This document shows, in pieces, positions 14,759 through 26,582 of a stretch of DNA of 64,000 nt. The translations under genes were made by a program, and so were the position numbers. The stretch's first letter is position 1; each line of letters opens with the position of its first letter. The notes under the pieces were generated by a model. It searched no databases and had not been told where the DNA came from. It worked only from the letters and a program-made list of their open reading frames with translations. The stretch spans positions 1,630,065 through 1,694,064 of the forward strand of contig BCJC01000001.1 of NCBI GenBank assembly GCA_001600175.1, read 5' to 3'. This DNA is from Erythrobasidium yunnanense. Taxonomy: Eukaryota; Basidiomycota; Cystobasidiomycetes; Erythrobasidiales; Erythrobasidiaceae.

Positions 14759-16106
14759 ATGACCACTTTGGCGAAAGGCAAAGGGCCCGCTACGTTTGGC
14801 GCGACGGGCAATGATGCCAGCCCAGGGTATCAGCAGCCATGGTCAGCTCAAACAATCCAGAGAAGTCGGACGCGTTTATTGATGGTTCTGGGTGTGGTGA
14901 TTTGCAGGGTCGAGAAGTACCGCCCTATCCTGCTGGAGGACATTGTGGGCAACAGCGAGACTGTCGACAGACTTAAAGTGATAGCAAGGGATGGGAACTG
15001 TCCCCACATCGTCCTGAGCGTATGGCTGGCGTTTCTTTCGGCTGGAAGAAAGCTCGAAGCGAATACTGATTAGAAACACGCAGGGCACACCCGGTATTGG
15101 AAAGACTACTTCTATTCTATGTCTCGCACACGCTTTGCTGGGTTCTTCATACAAAGAAGGCGTATTAGAGCTAAACGCATCGGACGAACGAGGCATCGAT
15201 GTCGTACGCAACAAGATCAAGACGTTCGCACAGAAGAAGGTGACGCTACCACCTGGAAGACACAAGATCATTATACTGGACGAAGCGGATTCAATGACGA
15301 GTGGAGCACAACAGGCTCTGAGAAGAACGATGGAAATCTATAGTAACACGACGAGATTTGCTCTGGCGTGTAATCAGAGTAGTAAGATCATAGAACCTAT
15401 ACAGAGCAGGTGAGTAGCTTTCAAGATCGGAAAGCGGGAACAGACGCGTTAATGGTGGTTGTTCACAGATGCGCTATCCTGAGATACAGAAGACTGAGCG
15501 ATGAAGAGCTCCTTAAACGACTGAAAGAGATCTGTGAGAAGGAGGAGGTGCGTGTCTTGTCTTCCTCGAAGCGAAGAAGCAAGCTCACCGATTATCTCCA
15601 GGTCAAGTACACCTCCGATGGTTTGGCCTCCCTGATCTTCACAGCTGAAGGCGACATGCGCCAAGCGATCAACAACCTCCAATCTACATGGCAAGGGTTC
15701 GGCCTCGTCTCCCCTGAAGCAGTTTTCAAAGTATGCGATCTCCCCCACCCTGTGACGATCAACAAGATGATCTCAGCGTGCGAAAAGGGCAAAGTGGACG
15801 AAGCGCTCAAGAACTTAGACGAGCTGTGGACACAGGGATACTCGGCTGTCGATATCGTTTCCACTATCTTTAGGGTAGTCAAGAACAATGAGACAATGCC
15901 GGAATATAGAAAGCTGGAGTTTATCAAGGTAGGTTAATGGATGGTGTGTAGAGAAAAAGGAGAGAAAACTGATGAGAGCGAGTGTATAGGAGATTGGCTT
16001 CACGCACATGCGAATCCTAGAGGGTGTCAGCACGGTCGTCCAGCTAGGAGGACTACTAGCAAGACTCTGCAAGCTGCAAATGAAGCCAGAGCTATTCCAG
16101 TTGTAG
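14759..16106 (+). CDS. RFC4: Replication factor C small subunit (yeast Rfc4 / human RFC2 type)
   Basis: AAA+ clamp-loader subunit that helps load PCNA at primer-template junctions. Six exons read through canonical introns: 14759-14841, 14908-15019, 15084-15409, 15469-15547, 15602-15928 and 15990-16106. Visible RFC boxes: [19 protein letters not shown], Walker [29 protein letters not shown], Walker [24 protein letters not shown] (arginine-finger SRC region follows as [15 protein letters not shown]), and [13 protein letters not shown] (sensor 2). The C-terminal collar domain ends in [23 protein letters not shown]. The N-terminus is about 28 residues longer than the core. A convergent gene (Utp11) ends only about 100 bases downstream. 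The subunit assignment among the small RFCs rests on the [22 protein letters not shown] stretch and is likely. Confidence 0.93.
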
Positions 16107-16205
16107 TCACTGACGCGCTTAAAGTAGGCAGAAGGGATGTTGTAAGCAGTCTGCTCAAAACGAAAGTATAACAACAGGACCACGCGAAATGGACCTTAGT
16201 GGCCA

Positions 16206-17278
16206 TCATCTCCTCCTCTCAGCCTTCCACTTCCACACCCTAGCACCTGTGCTCACACCTCTGCCAGGCTCTGGCAATTTCCTCTTTGTCTTTCCCAACC
16301 TCTTCAGCTCCAGCTCATCCAGATCCTGTTCGTTCAACCTCTCGTCCTCCCTCGATAATCCTTTACTCTTATCTCCTATCACACTCTTACTGCCTTTACC
16401 CATGACTGAGCGCTGGACTTGCATTTCTCTGAACGTCCTCTGCAAAAGTGATAACCGCTCAAGACGCGCTTGAAGCTCGGATGCTAGGGTACTGATATAC
16501 GCTTTCCGCTCTTTACTGAGTGACTCAGCAGTCTCTTTGGCAGACTGTAGATCGGCTTCCGAGGCTTTGCCTTTGCCTTTGCCTTTCGAGGATTTGGGAG
16601 GTACGGGTAGGGTGTGCTTCTTCGGCTTGAATGTCTGTAGAGCTTGAGCAGAGTCTACGAAATACGTCTTCTGGCCTTGATTGCTATTGCTTTTGGATGC
16701 TTTCCCTCCTTGCTGCTTCTGCTGGCTACTAAGCAGGTCCAGTATAGCGGCTTTCGACGTTCCTTCTCCCAGATCATCGTCGTCGCTGTTCATCTCCTCT
16801 TCTTCACTGTCTATGTCATCATGTTGCTCATCCTGCATCAACCCAACACTTGCTCCGAGGTTGTTTCGCAATCTTTCGATGAGTTTTTCTTCGGTTGATA
16901 GCAGGGTTCGCACGTAGCCTACGTCCTGTGTCTTGAGTAGTTTGACGACGTCTATAGGCATAGGATCATTGCCTCTGTCTTGAATATGCACGCCTCTCTA
17001 GAAAACGCAAATCATGTCAGTTTCGCAAGCATTAAACTAGCATGGATAGAATGTAAGCGCACCTCCGTCCTGCTGCGTATCATTCCAAAGTAGAATTCAT
17101 CCTTATTCCTCGTCGCTGCCTTCTCCCTTAGCTTCTTGATCCTGTCCTCTTTTGAATGGTAGTCCTTTGCCCGTTTGACATAGTCTTTATGCTTCTCCAA
17201 TAGCCCCAATCTGCTGCGCCCTGTCAGCTGCCCTCGCTCGCGATGCTGCCGCTTCTGCTGGTTGAGCTTGGTGCGCAT
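16206..17278 (-). CDS. UTP11: U3 snoRNA-associated protein Utp11
   Basis: Component of the small-subunit processome in the nucleolus, needed for 18S rRNA maturation. The N-terminal family core is clear: [35 protein letters not shown], then [15 protein letters not shown] before an intron (donor GTGCGC near 17066, acceptor near 16996) and [44 protein letters not shown] fungal acidic insert ([20 protein letters not shown]) and a long Lys/Ser-rich middle lead to the basic C-terminal part ([39 protein letters not shown]). Start chosen at [11 protein letters not shown] (17278); an upstream in-frame ATG at 17350 and a possible leader exon near 17440 exist. It lies convergent to RFC4 and divergent to the aquaglyceroporin frame. 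Confidence 0.9.
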
Positions 17279-17590
17279 GTCGACTAATTTGAAGACTAAA
17301 TATAAAGGAGACAAGGGAGCTCTCTTGAATTCGCAAAGAAAGGTGTTCAAGATGGAGTAACAAAGATGCGATACAACATCTGAGGACTGCTCTGTATAGC
17401 AAGCTATCTTACATGCTCATGTGTCTATTCAAGCTGGCTGCCCTACGCTTCATATCGTCATCGGCAAATCCTGAAAGACACCGAAAAGCTTGAGGCCCTA
17501 TTAGGCTGCTCCTCCTACCAACACCATCTTGATACTGATATCAACAAGATTTCTACTGATGCAATCCTTTGACGTACCTATAACCTGAAC

Positions 17591-20458
17591 ATGAACACAA
17601 AACTGGAGATCCCAAGCTTGGTCAGCACGCCTGAAGGAGCACAGCGAGCCAACTACTTTCCAGAATCAAGAGGGCCTGCCACACCCATACGAAATGCTTC
17701 TCCTCAGCCAAACCCACAAGCTTCGACTTCGATGTCCAACTCCGACAATCGCGCTATGTCGGCTTCTCAGCAGACTGTAGATTCTAGAGAAGGCACAGAT
17801 ACGCTGAGACAGCAACTGAGGAAGGAGCAGCGTGAACAGTCTCGTGAAGGGCGTGAAGGACAAGATATTGTAACATCCTCTGCCTTTGTCGGTCAAGCTG
17901 CCAATACCAGTGACAAAGGCAAGCAGCCAGCGCGATCTTCAAGACGATTAATACCAAAGCTCTCTACAAAGTCTATCATCCATCGGGATGAGGGCAGATT
18001 GGCTGAGGGCACTGGCTCGACTACATCGCCGAAGGATGTCCAAGAACAAGGGCAATCTGGCCAGAGGAGATCTACTGTAGATCGACCAGCGCCTTCTTTG
18101 GAGCAGCGAGAAACATCTTCTTCCTCATCACGAGCTCCTCCGGAAACGAAAAAGTCGATAACTCAGCCTGGCCAACCCTTCTCGTTAGCAGGTGCACAGC
18201 AGCCATCCATCTCGAGGCAAAAACGCCGATCTAGTACACGATTTTCTGGCTCGCAGCCACCAATAGGCGTAGCCATGCCAGCTCCGCAGCCTAAAGAGCC
18301 ACCAGCGTGGGCGCGCCGCAAGTCTGGAGCAGTCTACAGTCTAGGCAAACCTTTACCTACGAAAGAAGAAGTGGACGCGCAGAAGAAGTGGGAGGAACAG
18401 ATGGACGTTATCAAGAAAGCATACCCTGGCGCAGAACCGCCTGCTCCGCCGCCTCTGCCTTCGCAACAGACTGCGGGGATGTAGACTGGACTTGGAATTG
18501 ATCCAGAACAGCTTACGGGCCTTATAAGGAGCGTCATCGCTGAATATCATGGGTATCAGAGTAGCCAGGGCAGGGCGTCAACTACTTCCTCACAACACGC
18601 GCGCCTGATAGAGAAGAACAGCTTGCCTCTAGCACCTCGAGGAAGCCAAGCTACAGCTGCTGCGCGCCAGCAGAAAGAAGATGAAGAACTAGCTTCTATA
18701 CAGGAAGAATCTGAAGCCAGAGAGCCCAGGGTGGGCGTTGGCAGATCAGGATTGAGTAGACTGGACTCGATGGTGGTGGAAGATGAGGAGGGACTGCCTA
18801 TCGAGGAAGAGGAGAGGAATCGCGGATATCGCTCGCGGCGGACTTCGTCGGATGCAAAGCGCCCGTCACGGCTTCCGCAGAAAGAGTCATATAAGAAGGG
18901 TGGAGAAGGAGAAGAGGAAGGAGAACCCGGTATGCCAGCATTACCGGAAGGAGAAGGAAACGACGAGAGCCATCAGCCCGCCAAAGAGAACATGCCTGCC
19001 CTTCCGGCGCAAGCTACAACAGGCGATGCGCGTAGTCCTAGAAAGAGAAACAGCTCAAATGACAGCGCAAACACAGCCGACTTCATAGATCGATCCGCAT
19101 CTCCCAGCAAGCAGGGACCGTATGAGAGCGCAGATATCACAGCTGTCAACTCAAGGACGAGCTCAGCCGCCCCATCTCCTTCCTCTGCCGTCCGATATCG
19201 AGCAAACAGGAAAGCTTCGAGGCGGTCCTCTGATTCTCCCACAAACCCTGCGGAAGAAGCCAGTGAAGTATTCGAGCAAGACTTCGCGCTCGAGGATGAG
19301 CTCACCGACGATGACGGCTATGAAAGCGAAGACGACGAGTTTCCCAATCCTATCGCGAAGCTTCGTGCGCATATCCGCGAGCCAGCAGCCGAGTTTCTCG
19401 GATCCTTCATACTGTCCATAATCGGGACAGGCGCAAATATACAAGCTGGAATTAGCAACAACCCAGCTATTTCTCCCTCTGGATAGGCTTCTATGGCCAA
19501 TGCGGTGTACTTGTCGGCTCCTTTGGCGTGGGGTATAGCGGTGGCCATATCAGTTTATATAGCTGGTGGTATCTCAGGTGGCCATATCTCGCCTGTCATA
19601 TCTATCATGCTCGCTGCTTTCAGAGGCTTTCGTGGGTGCTTTAGTGTTGATGAATTGATGAAGAGTGAGCGAATGACTAATTTCCCCCTGATGCTCCTCA
19701 ACAGCTTGGAGCAAAGTTTCAGTATACATCCTTGCACAGATTTTAGGCTTCACGGCTGGAAGTGCCACAGCGTACGGCCTTTATCAGAGAGCCATCAGCA
19801 TTGTTCAAGGTGGTCCTGGGATCCGTACGATTGGCATTAATGGCACAGCAAACTACTTTGGTACCTTTCCGCGTAAGGATGCTCTGTTTTGCTGCTAGAT
19901 TCGTCACTGACGCGTATCAAAATAGTTGAGTATCTGTCGAATGCGAATGCATGGTTTCAGGAATTTGTCAATACAATGGTTCTTGTGGTCTTGATTCTGG
20001 CCATCGGAGACGCTGCATCTGGCGTACCTCCTCCAGCAGGTCTGAATCCTATAGTCATCATGTTCACCGTGACCGCTATCGGATTGGGGCTAGGTATTCA
20101 AACGGGCTACTGCCTGAATCCAGCTCGAGACCTAGGTCCGAGGCTCGTTTCATGGTGGATCGGGTATGGAACAGATGTCTTCTCGTACAGAAATCATTAT
20201 TGGGTATGGTGTTGCTGGTTGGCAGATATCGCAGGAGGTTTGTTCGGGGCTGTCTTATATGACACCCTCATCTTTACGGGCAGGGAAAGCCCACTGAACT
20301 GGCGATGGAGATTTGGTGATCTCCACCCGCGTAAAGTGTACAGGAAAGCCGTCGGTGCTGGGAAGCAAGGTAAAGCCAGCTTCCTTGCGCCTATCAGGCG
20401 GGCTAGAACGCTCAGGCGCGAAGTGGAGGAGTCGAAGAGGGACAAGGAAGAAGTGTAG
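17591..20458 (+). CDS. Aquaglyceroporin (Fps1-like) frame interrupted by two in-frame TAG codons
   Basis: Major intrinsic protein for glycerol or water flux across the plasma membrane. A long hydrophilic Ser/Pro/Glu-rich N-terminal region (about 590 codons) precedes REPAAEFLGSFILSIIGTGAN (helix 1), PLAWGIAVAISVYIAGGISGG, HISPVIS (first half-helix, normally NPA), FPWSKVSVYILAQILGFTAGS, NAWFQEFVNTMVLVVLILAIGD, GIQTGYCLNPARDLGPRL (second NPA with the aquaglyceroporin-type Asp) and NHYWVWC. Two introns (from about 19633 to 19714 and 19874 to 19925) splice in frame. However TAG triplets at 18482-18484 and 19484-19486 interrupt the single reading frame, while the frame stays open on both sides for the whole length: 334 codons separate them. 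The second lies between helices 1 and 2, so truncated products would not form a pore. Options: UAG recoding or editing, pseudogenisation, or sequence error. Confidence 0.75.
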
Positions 20459-20861
20459 CAAGGCATGCTTCGAGATGATCTCCAATTGATCTCGGTCAGC
20501 TACGGTATCAGGCACAAAGTAGTCACGCGCGTTGTGCCTGGGCTGGCCCGATCACCAGCTGGAATGGGACCCGCCCTGCCCTGCCCTGCGACGAGCTGCC
20601 CCGTATTTACCGGGATTACCGTAAGCACTGAGCAGGGATGGCCAACGGACAGAAACTCAGTTTATCCCCTTATGCCTCTCTCTTCTCTCCTCTCTGCATC
20701 AGTCGATGTCTGGCTGATGGACAGCGAAACAGCGCACAACTCGCTTCGCTTACCTTAACTCCAGCTGGCACCAGCTACCGGTACCACTATTGACAATAAC
20801 ATGACAATGCCTCTTCCTGCTTTTCTTCACCGCTTCGAGTAGCTCTCGACGAACATCAGCT
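20459..20861. other. Intergenic, promoter of MFS gene
   Basis: About 400 bases with a short GC-rich tandem (CCTGCCCTGCCCTGC near 20574-20590) and pyrimidine-rich segments. No gene seen. Confidence 0.4.
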
Positions 20862-22625
20862 ATGGACACGGTCATCAAATTCCCAATGATCCGACTGGAG
20901 TCGCAGGATGAGATGTCACAGAAGGCATCAGAAAGCACCATCGAGCTCGCCCTCCCATATACTCTCTCTGCACAAGCTCCAATACCAGCAAAGTCGAAGT
21001 GTCGCGCTTGGCAAATGTAGGTTTGATGTCAACTTCGATAGGATCGTCAATGAGTGCTGATATATATATACCATGTCAAATCAGCTACTGCGCCTGCTTC
21101 GTCCTGAACCTTATCGGTCTTGGCCCCTTCTACAGCAGCACAACCATCTTAGCCTGGTACACCGACAGGAAACTACTCTCATCGTCAGAAGCTGCTCTCA
21201 TCAGCTCCTTCTACGTCTTCACGGCTCTATGGGATCCACTTACTGCTGCAATCATCGCAAAACTGGGAAGCCGGAAGTCCGGTTGCGTGGGTCTTGCCCT
21301 GGCAGTCACTGGGACGGTGGCCAGCTCCTTCTGCACAAGTAAACCCAAGCTTCTATGGCTATTCTTCGGTTTTTTGACAGGCTGGGGTGCGGGAGGCTTT
21401 CTAGTTCTCGTAAGCCAGGACAATCTCTTACCAGCATCCGCCCTTGCTGAGACAGCGTTTAATTTCAGATTGCTACATGTCTGCCACTTCAATATGCAGA
21501 CAAGAATCCTGGACGCATCATGGGCATCGTCACGTCCGCCAACGCTATCGGTGGATGCATCTTTGCAATCGTCTCGCAACCTATACTATCCCGCTTTGGG
21601 CCAGCTTGGACATTCCGACTCGTAGCTGGTATTTTCTTGCTCACCGGTCTCCCTTCCGTCCTCGTCTTACGCGACCTTCCGGTTGTCGAAAAGGCAGTTT
21701 GCGAATATCCCCTGGCATCGCCTGAAGTCATCAAGTCTTACAATTCCCCTTTAGCATCCCCAATCACACATTCATTTGAAATACCTCCTTTGGCAAAAGC
21801 GAGTCCCATCGCACGCATTAAAGCTACGATCGCGCTCATGTTCCCTTGCGAAATGCTTCGAATACGCGATTTCCAAATGCTCAGTCTTGCGACTTTCCTC
21901 TTGGCATTCTCTATCTTCTATTTCTCGACCTTCGTTGCGCCCATCAGCGGAGCGTTTGGCTACCCAGCAAGCTACGGTAGCTGGCTTATCGTCATCTTCA
22001 ACATATGCGCTATCGGCTCGCGACTCGGCTTGTGTTGGTTGTGCGGTGAGTAAACATCGTCTCGAGGCTTTAAGAGGCGATCTGACACATTGCTTCAGAC
22101 TATGTCCATTCAGCTCTCGTCCTGGCCGTTTCGCTGGGCATTGCAGGGATATTTGTAGCCTTAACCTTCGCATTAGCAGCACATAAAGCTGCTCTAGCAC
22201 TGTGAGCAGGCTTTGGCATATGCATGCCCTCATGATCTGTGTCTGACCCTGCATGTTATCACTTTGTAGCGCGGCTGTCGTGGCAGGCCTGACTTCGGGC
22301 GGCGTATACTCTGTCCTGGCACTGTCAGTCAGCCAGATGTACGGTGCCGACCAAGCTATGCGGGGTTATGCCTTCGTCGAAAGCATGTCTGCAATCGGCT
22401 ATCTTGCTGGACCCTTCATTGGTAAGTCCTCACGCTGTGGCCTGATGTGAAGTATTCTGACTTGTGTTGTTGTTTGAAGCTGGTTACATAAGCGACCACA
22501 CCTATTTGCAAACTTCAAAAAGCCCCTTGAACTGGGGATCGATCTGGGCAGGAGGAATGCTTCTCTTCTCTTCCACACTCTGTCTCTGGCTTTATGCTCG
22601 CGTCAAGCGTCTGTCTAGAAGATGA
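20862..22625 (+). CDS. MFS transporter
   Basis: Membrane transporter of the major facilitator superfamily; substrate not readable. Exon 1 (20862-21016) encodes a cytosolic N-terminus ending CRAWQ; the acceptor at 21085 joins in frame to IYCACFVLNLIGLGPFYSS (helix 1). Further segments: SSEAALISSFYVFTALWDPL, KLGSRKSGCVGLALAVTGT (loop 2-3 region with the basic turn), GFLTGWGAGGFLVLVSQDN, a new exon with PGRIMGIVTSANAIGGCIFA and RLVAGIFLLTGLPSVLVLRD, a central cytosolic loop of about 75 residues, then FQMLSLATFLLAFSIFYFST, SYGSWLIVIFNICAIGSRLG, SALVLAVSLGIAGIFVAL, TSGGVYSVLALSVSQMYG, SAIGYLAGPFIAGYISDHT and WAGGMLLFSSTLCLWLYARV. Twelve helices are plausible. The pattern fits monocarboxylate-porter-like or related fungal MFS; a precise subfamily is not claimed. 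About five short introns. Confidence 0.8.
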
Positions 22626-22959
22626 AGAGTTGTCACCCCCTGTACGTGCTAAATCACGATGCTGCCTGAGGCCACGCCGCTGCATCCGTACATTTCATCT
22701 CCTCGACTCTCGTTCTGCATTCGCTTAGTTTGGGCACTTCTGCAAGCGGTGTACCTTCGACTTCATCATTCCTGTATCATAGACATCAATGCATATTAAT
22801 GGTATATAACGCGAGGCACCTCGTATGCCGCATTACTTGGGTTCTGGCAGCTATTGAGGTCTAGAGACAGAGTATATCTGAACACATACTGCATCTTGGT
22901 CACTTCAGACTCCATCGCCGCGCATTGCTGCTTGCCTTCCTACCATACACAAATCCAAC
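22626..22959. other. Intergenic between MFS porter and ITPase genes
   Basis: About 330 bases without a gene-like frame. Nothing notable seen. Confidence 0.35.
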
Positions 22960-23861
22960 ATGTCTGCGAAGTCTATAGGTCCGACTATCTGCCACCACCA
23001 GCTGCAATGATGTGCTTACATCCCTATCAGTCTTCGTCACTGGCAAGCAACCTTTGTCCTCCCAGCAAGTACGACCTTCCCTGACACATGATGCTACTAT
23101 CCAGGGAATGCCAACAAGCTTCGCGAAGTGAAAGCGATCCTCCAAGCAGGCGGGAGCTCTCTTGATGTACAAAGCCGCGACCTTGACCGTCAGCTTCTGA
23201 AAGTCTTTTCGGATAGCTTCTCATGGCTGAAACTGCCGCAGTGCCCGAGATCCAAGGGACTACGCAAGAAGTCGCTCGCGAGAAGGTGAAGCGCGCTGCT
23301 GAAGTCCTAGGGACTGCCTGCATCACAGAAGATACGGCGTTATGCTTTAAAGCCATGAACGGCTTGCCGGGGCCATACATCAAATACTTCTTGAAAGAGC
23401 TAGGTCATAGTGGTACGTGCTAATCTGTTACGTTCACCGAACCCTCTCAGACACTCGTCCCTCCATGCTAGGGATCAACACCATGCTCCAGGGCTTCCCG
23501 ACAACGGAAGCAAAGGCGCTATGTACCTTTGGCTTCTGCAGCGGGCCAGGCGCAGAGCCCATGCTCTTCGAAGGTGGTACTGATGGTAAGATCGTACCTG
23601 CCAGAGGGGACAACAAGTTTGGATGGGTACGCAGATTTACCCAAGCAGGCGAGATTTGGGCTAACACCTAGGCTGCAGGACCCTATCTTTGAGGTCGCAG
23701 GCACCGGACAGACGTAGGTGGTACCTCAGACTCGTACTTCGACGACTTTTAAGCTCAGTATGTGCAGATACGCTGAAATGCCCGTTGACAAGAAAAACAC
23801 GCTTTCGCATCGCTACAAAGCGCTAGAGAAGCTCAGAGAGTATTTGCAGAGTCAACCGTAG
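22960..23861 (+). CDS. HAM1: Inosine/xanthosine triphosphate pyrophosphatase (ITPase)
   Basis: House-cleaning enzyme that hydrolyses ITP, dITP and XTP to monophosphates, keeping deaminated purines out of nucleic acids; cytosolic. The spliced start reads [20 protein letters not shown], matching the HAM1 N-terminal nucleotide-binding motif (T-G-N-x-x-K). Then [41 protein letters not shown] (catalytic acidic region), [45 protein letters not shown] and [18 protein letters not shown]. Length, about 190 residues, is normal. Six short introns; the second starts with GC rather than GT (G|GCAAGC after TTCGTCACT near 23057), which is needed to keep the invariant TGNANK. Stop at 23859-23861. Confidence 0.92.
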
Positions 23862-24116
23862 CGCGTATACCTTGTTGTCTCTTGCTGGAGCAATGCTTGC
23901 CACCTTTATGAGAACACCCGTTCGCCGTGCTGAATTTTGCCAGGTTTTGCTTTGCTCCGTTCCTGCAAATCACTCAAACTCGTGAGTCGCTAGACGCCAG
24001 GCTTACTGGCGAATACCTACAAGAATCTGATATCTGCTTTTGCAATACCCTCTGGTTTCGACTCTTTAGCCTTTTTTTTTCACGTTTTCTGTTCGACCCA
24101 TTTTTCCTGCACCACC

Positions 24117-24935
24117 ATGAAGCTCTTCTCCGACGTTCTCACTGGCGACGAGCTCTTCTCTGATGCCTACGACCTCAAGGAGATTGACGGCATTGTCTAC
24201 GAAGTCGACGCAAAGATGATTACCCTTGGAGCGACCTCAGTCAATACCGGTGCATTGAGCTCGGGTTCTTGAAACAGATTCATGCACCCTTACTGACATG
24301 TTCTGCGTCTCTTGCAATTCCCTTTCGATCGTTACAGGTGCCAATGCATCTGCTGAAGAGGCCGAGGAAGCTCTCGAGGAGGGCGCAACCCAGGTCATCA
24401 ACCTTATTCACTCATCCAACCTTGCTTCAACAAGCTTCGACAAGAAGTCCTACCTCACGACGCTCAAGGCATACATGAAGGCCGTCAAGGCGCATCTCCA
24501 GGAGAAGCACCCAGACCAAGTAGAGGAGTTCGAGAAGGGTGCCCAGGGATTCGCAAAGAAGGTTCGCCAGCAGCAGAGTAAGCGATATCCGGAACGAGTG
24601 TGACTGTAGCTATTCCGCAGGTCGTCGCCAACTTCAAGGACTACGAGTTCTACACTGGAGAGTCGGTAAGTCTGCAAGTCTGCGGTATGGCTAAGCAGTG
24701 CTAATCATGTCTTTAATCTAGATGAACCCTGACGTAAGACAGAAGCTGTAAATCCGCCGCTTTCGCAGTCCTGACTTTTGGGTTCTAGGGAATGGTCATT
24801 CTGCTCAACTACCGTGAGGACGGTGTCACCCCATATTTCACCTTCTGTAGGCATCCTCTTTCGCTCTGTGCGTAGTTTCCGCTCGCTAACGTACATCTGA
24901 CAGGGAAACACGGTCTGAAGGAGGAGAAGATCTAA
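24117..24935 (+). CDS. TMA19: Translationally controlled tumour protein homologue
   Basis: Small conserved cytosolic protein linked to ribosomes, stress and microtubules (yeast Tma19). Exon 1 (24117-24249) encodes MKLFSDVLTGDELFSDAYDL and IVYEVDAKMI; later exons give the acidic insert ASAEEAEEALEEG, VINLIHSSNLASTSFDKKSY, YMKAVKAHLQEKHPDQVEEFEKGAQGF (helical hairpin), [31 protein letters not shown] and the C-terminal YFTFWKHGLKEEKI. Total about 170 residues, the usual size. A very short exon holding MNPD lies between two introns near 24720. A pyrimidine-rich leader with a run of T precedes the start, common for highly expressed fungal genes. Splice sites were chosen to preserve the family sequence. 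Confidence 0.93.
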
Positions 24936-25478
24936 GCTGTCGACTTCTGCCGCTCCTCAAAATCGCCCTTTATTGGGTTGTGCATGCTCGGGTGACCGTC
25001 AGAGGCTCTGTTCAATCATTTTAGATCGGGTGGACTGTCTTTATACTACTTCGTCAATACTAGAGGTTAAGGCGATGTTATGCAAGTTATACTCAACTGA
25101 CTCAGAAGAGTTGGGCTCAAGCAGCTTTGCATGTCTCATATCACAGGCAACCTTTCTTGCTCTCTACTGAGGTATCTCTCGCAGAAGACTGTTCAGACAC
25201 TCCCTTCCTCTACTGGCTTTCTCCATCAGACTCCTGTTTCTTTCGATCAACAACACGCTGCAGGTACTAAGTGTAATCTACTTCTGTGCCTTTCCTTTAC
25301 TTAATTCTCCCACGGCTATTAGTCTGTCGAACGCATGACCTCACTCGGCGCTCCACTTCGTACAAATAGTGCGATAAGCGGGTAGGGTTGCAATGTTTTC
25401 CAGGCGCCCTCTGCTTTCTTCTCTTCTTGTCGCTCTCTGTAGTCCCGCAGGTAGCGCCAGAAACGCTGGCGAGCAGTG
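24936..25478. other. Intergenic
   Basis: About 540 bases between TCTP and the MYND protein. No gene seen. Confidence 0.35.
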
Positions 25479-26582
25479 ATGTCTTTGGAAACAGTCCTGG
25501 ATCTGCACGAGCTGGCCACTATCTTCCTCTACGAAGCACTATCTACCGAACCTCGGTTCAGACATGCGAAACTCATCGAAGTTGAGCCAAATGCAGCTTT
25601 CCAGACGATCTTTATGGATGTATGGAGTCCTGAATGGCACAAGCTTGGCTACAACAAGAACAATAGATCGGCGAGTATAGGCTACGCGATGGAGAAGCGC
25701 CAGTACGGCAAGTTTGAGGAGCGAGATACGCCTGAAAACATGGTGGAATCAAGAGCGCTTCCTTCCGGGAAAGTTCTCAATCTCAGCGACGATGAGAAAG
25801 AACTCATCTTCCATCAGACACGACTTCATGTAGGTAAGATGTACACCAGAGTAGACATCGAGAGGAATTGACGCTTGCAACCCTAGTATGGCATTAGTCG
25901 CCTAAACCAGATGTTTGAGCGTGTCCTCGATCTTCTACCTTCCGGTACACAACTTCGCATTCGCACTATTGGGAAGCTCGAACGAGTTGTTCGCCCCCAG
26001 GATAGTCAAATATCCGGATATTATGTCGAAAAGCCTGTTCAGCCCAGCTTGACTATTGTCAATTCACACCCCGCTGGAGCAGCAACCACGTACGCTAATC
26101 GAGTGAAGGCATATACATCTGGAGATAAGTTGCAAGTACCTCATGGTGTCCTAATCTGGCCTCCTCTACTCAAAGGCGAAGAAGGCGTGTGTTTGGACAT
26201 GAACGCCATGTCTTTCGGCGAAATCGGTCGATCTAGAGACAAGTGCCTCTTCATTCTGGACACGCAATCCGAGCATGAGGCTCTTGTCAGACGCTGTGGA
26301 GACAGCCTAGGAATGGACCACGCTGGAACGACCTGGCAAGATCTGTCAGGCGACAGCCGGTATACATCTTGTGCAGAAGACGCCGTGCCACGAGTCCTGA
26401 AGCGATGTACTTCCACGGTTGCCGTTCCTTTCTGTGGCTACTGCGGAGCACCACAGATGCCCGATAAGCTCAAGAACTGCCCTTGCAAGGACGTCTACTA
26501 CTGCTCGCCCGCTCATCAGGCTAAGCATTGGAAGTACCATAAGGTCTGGTGTACCACTAAGAGGGAGAAGAAGGCAGTGTAG
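25479..26582 (+). CDS. MYND zinc-finger protein
   Basis: Function unknown. Two exons: MSLETVLDLHELATIFLYEA at 25479 up to HQTRLH, then a short intron (donor GTAGGT near 25830, acceptor near 25886) into YGISRLNQMFERVLDLLPSG. The middle contains a basic patch (KLERVVRPQ) and a conserved-looking GVLIWPPLLKGEEGV. The C-terminus is a MYND-type zinc finger: CGYCGAP, LKNCPCKDVYYCSPAHQAKHWKYHKVWC, giving the C-x2-C ... C-x-C ... YC-x3-H-Q-x2-H-W-x3-H-x3-C pattern. MYND fingers usually mediate protein-protein contact. No SET domain halves flank the finger, so it is not a SMYD methyltransferase. About 345 residues. It may represent a lineage-specific family. Confidence 0.8.

Noticed and set aside
16644-16917. 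Plus-strand Ser/Leu-rich frames
   Set aside because: Antisense of the acidic Ser/Asp-rich segment of Utp11.
18482-18510. Very short intron that would remove the first TAG of the aquaglyceroporin
   Set aside because: The only GT...AG pair gives a 26-base intron and changes the frame, so it would not rescue the gene.
20574-20600. CCTGC tandem as a possible microsatellite or regulatory repeat
   Set aside because: Only three imperfect units; expected by chance in GC-rich promoter sequence.
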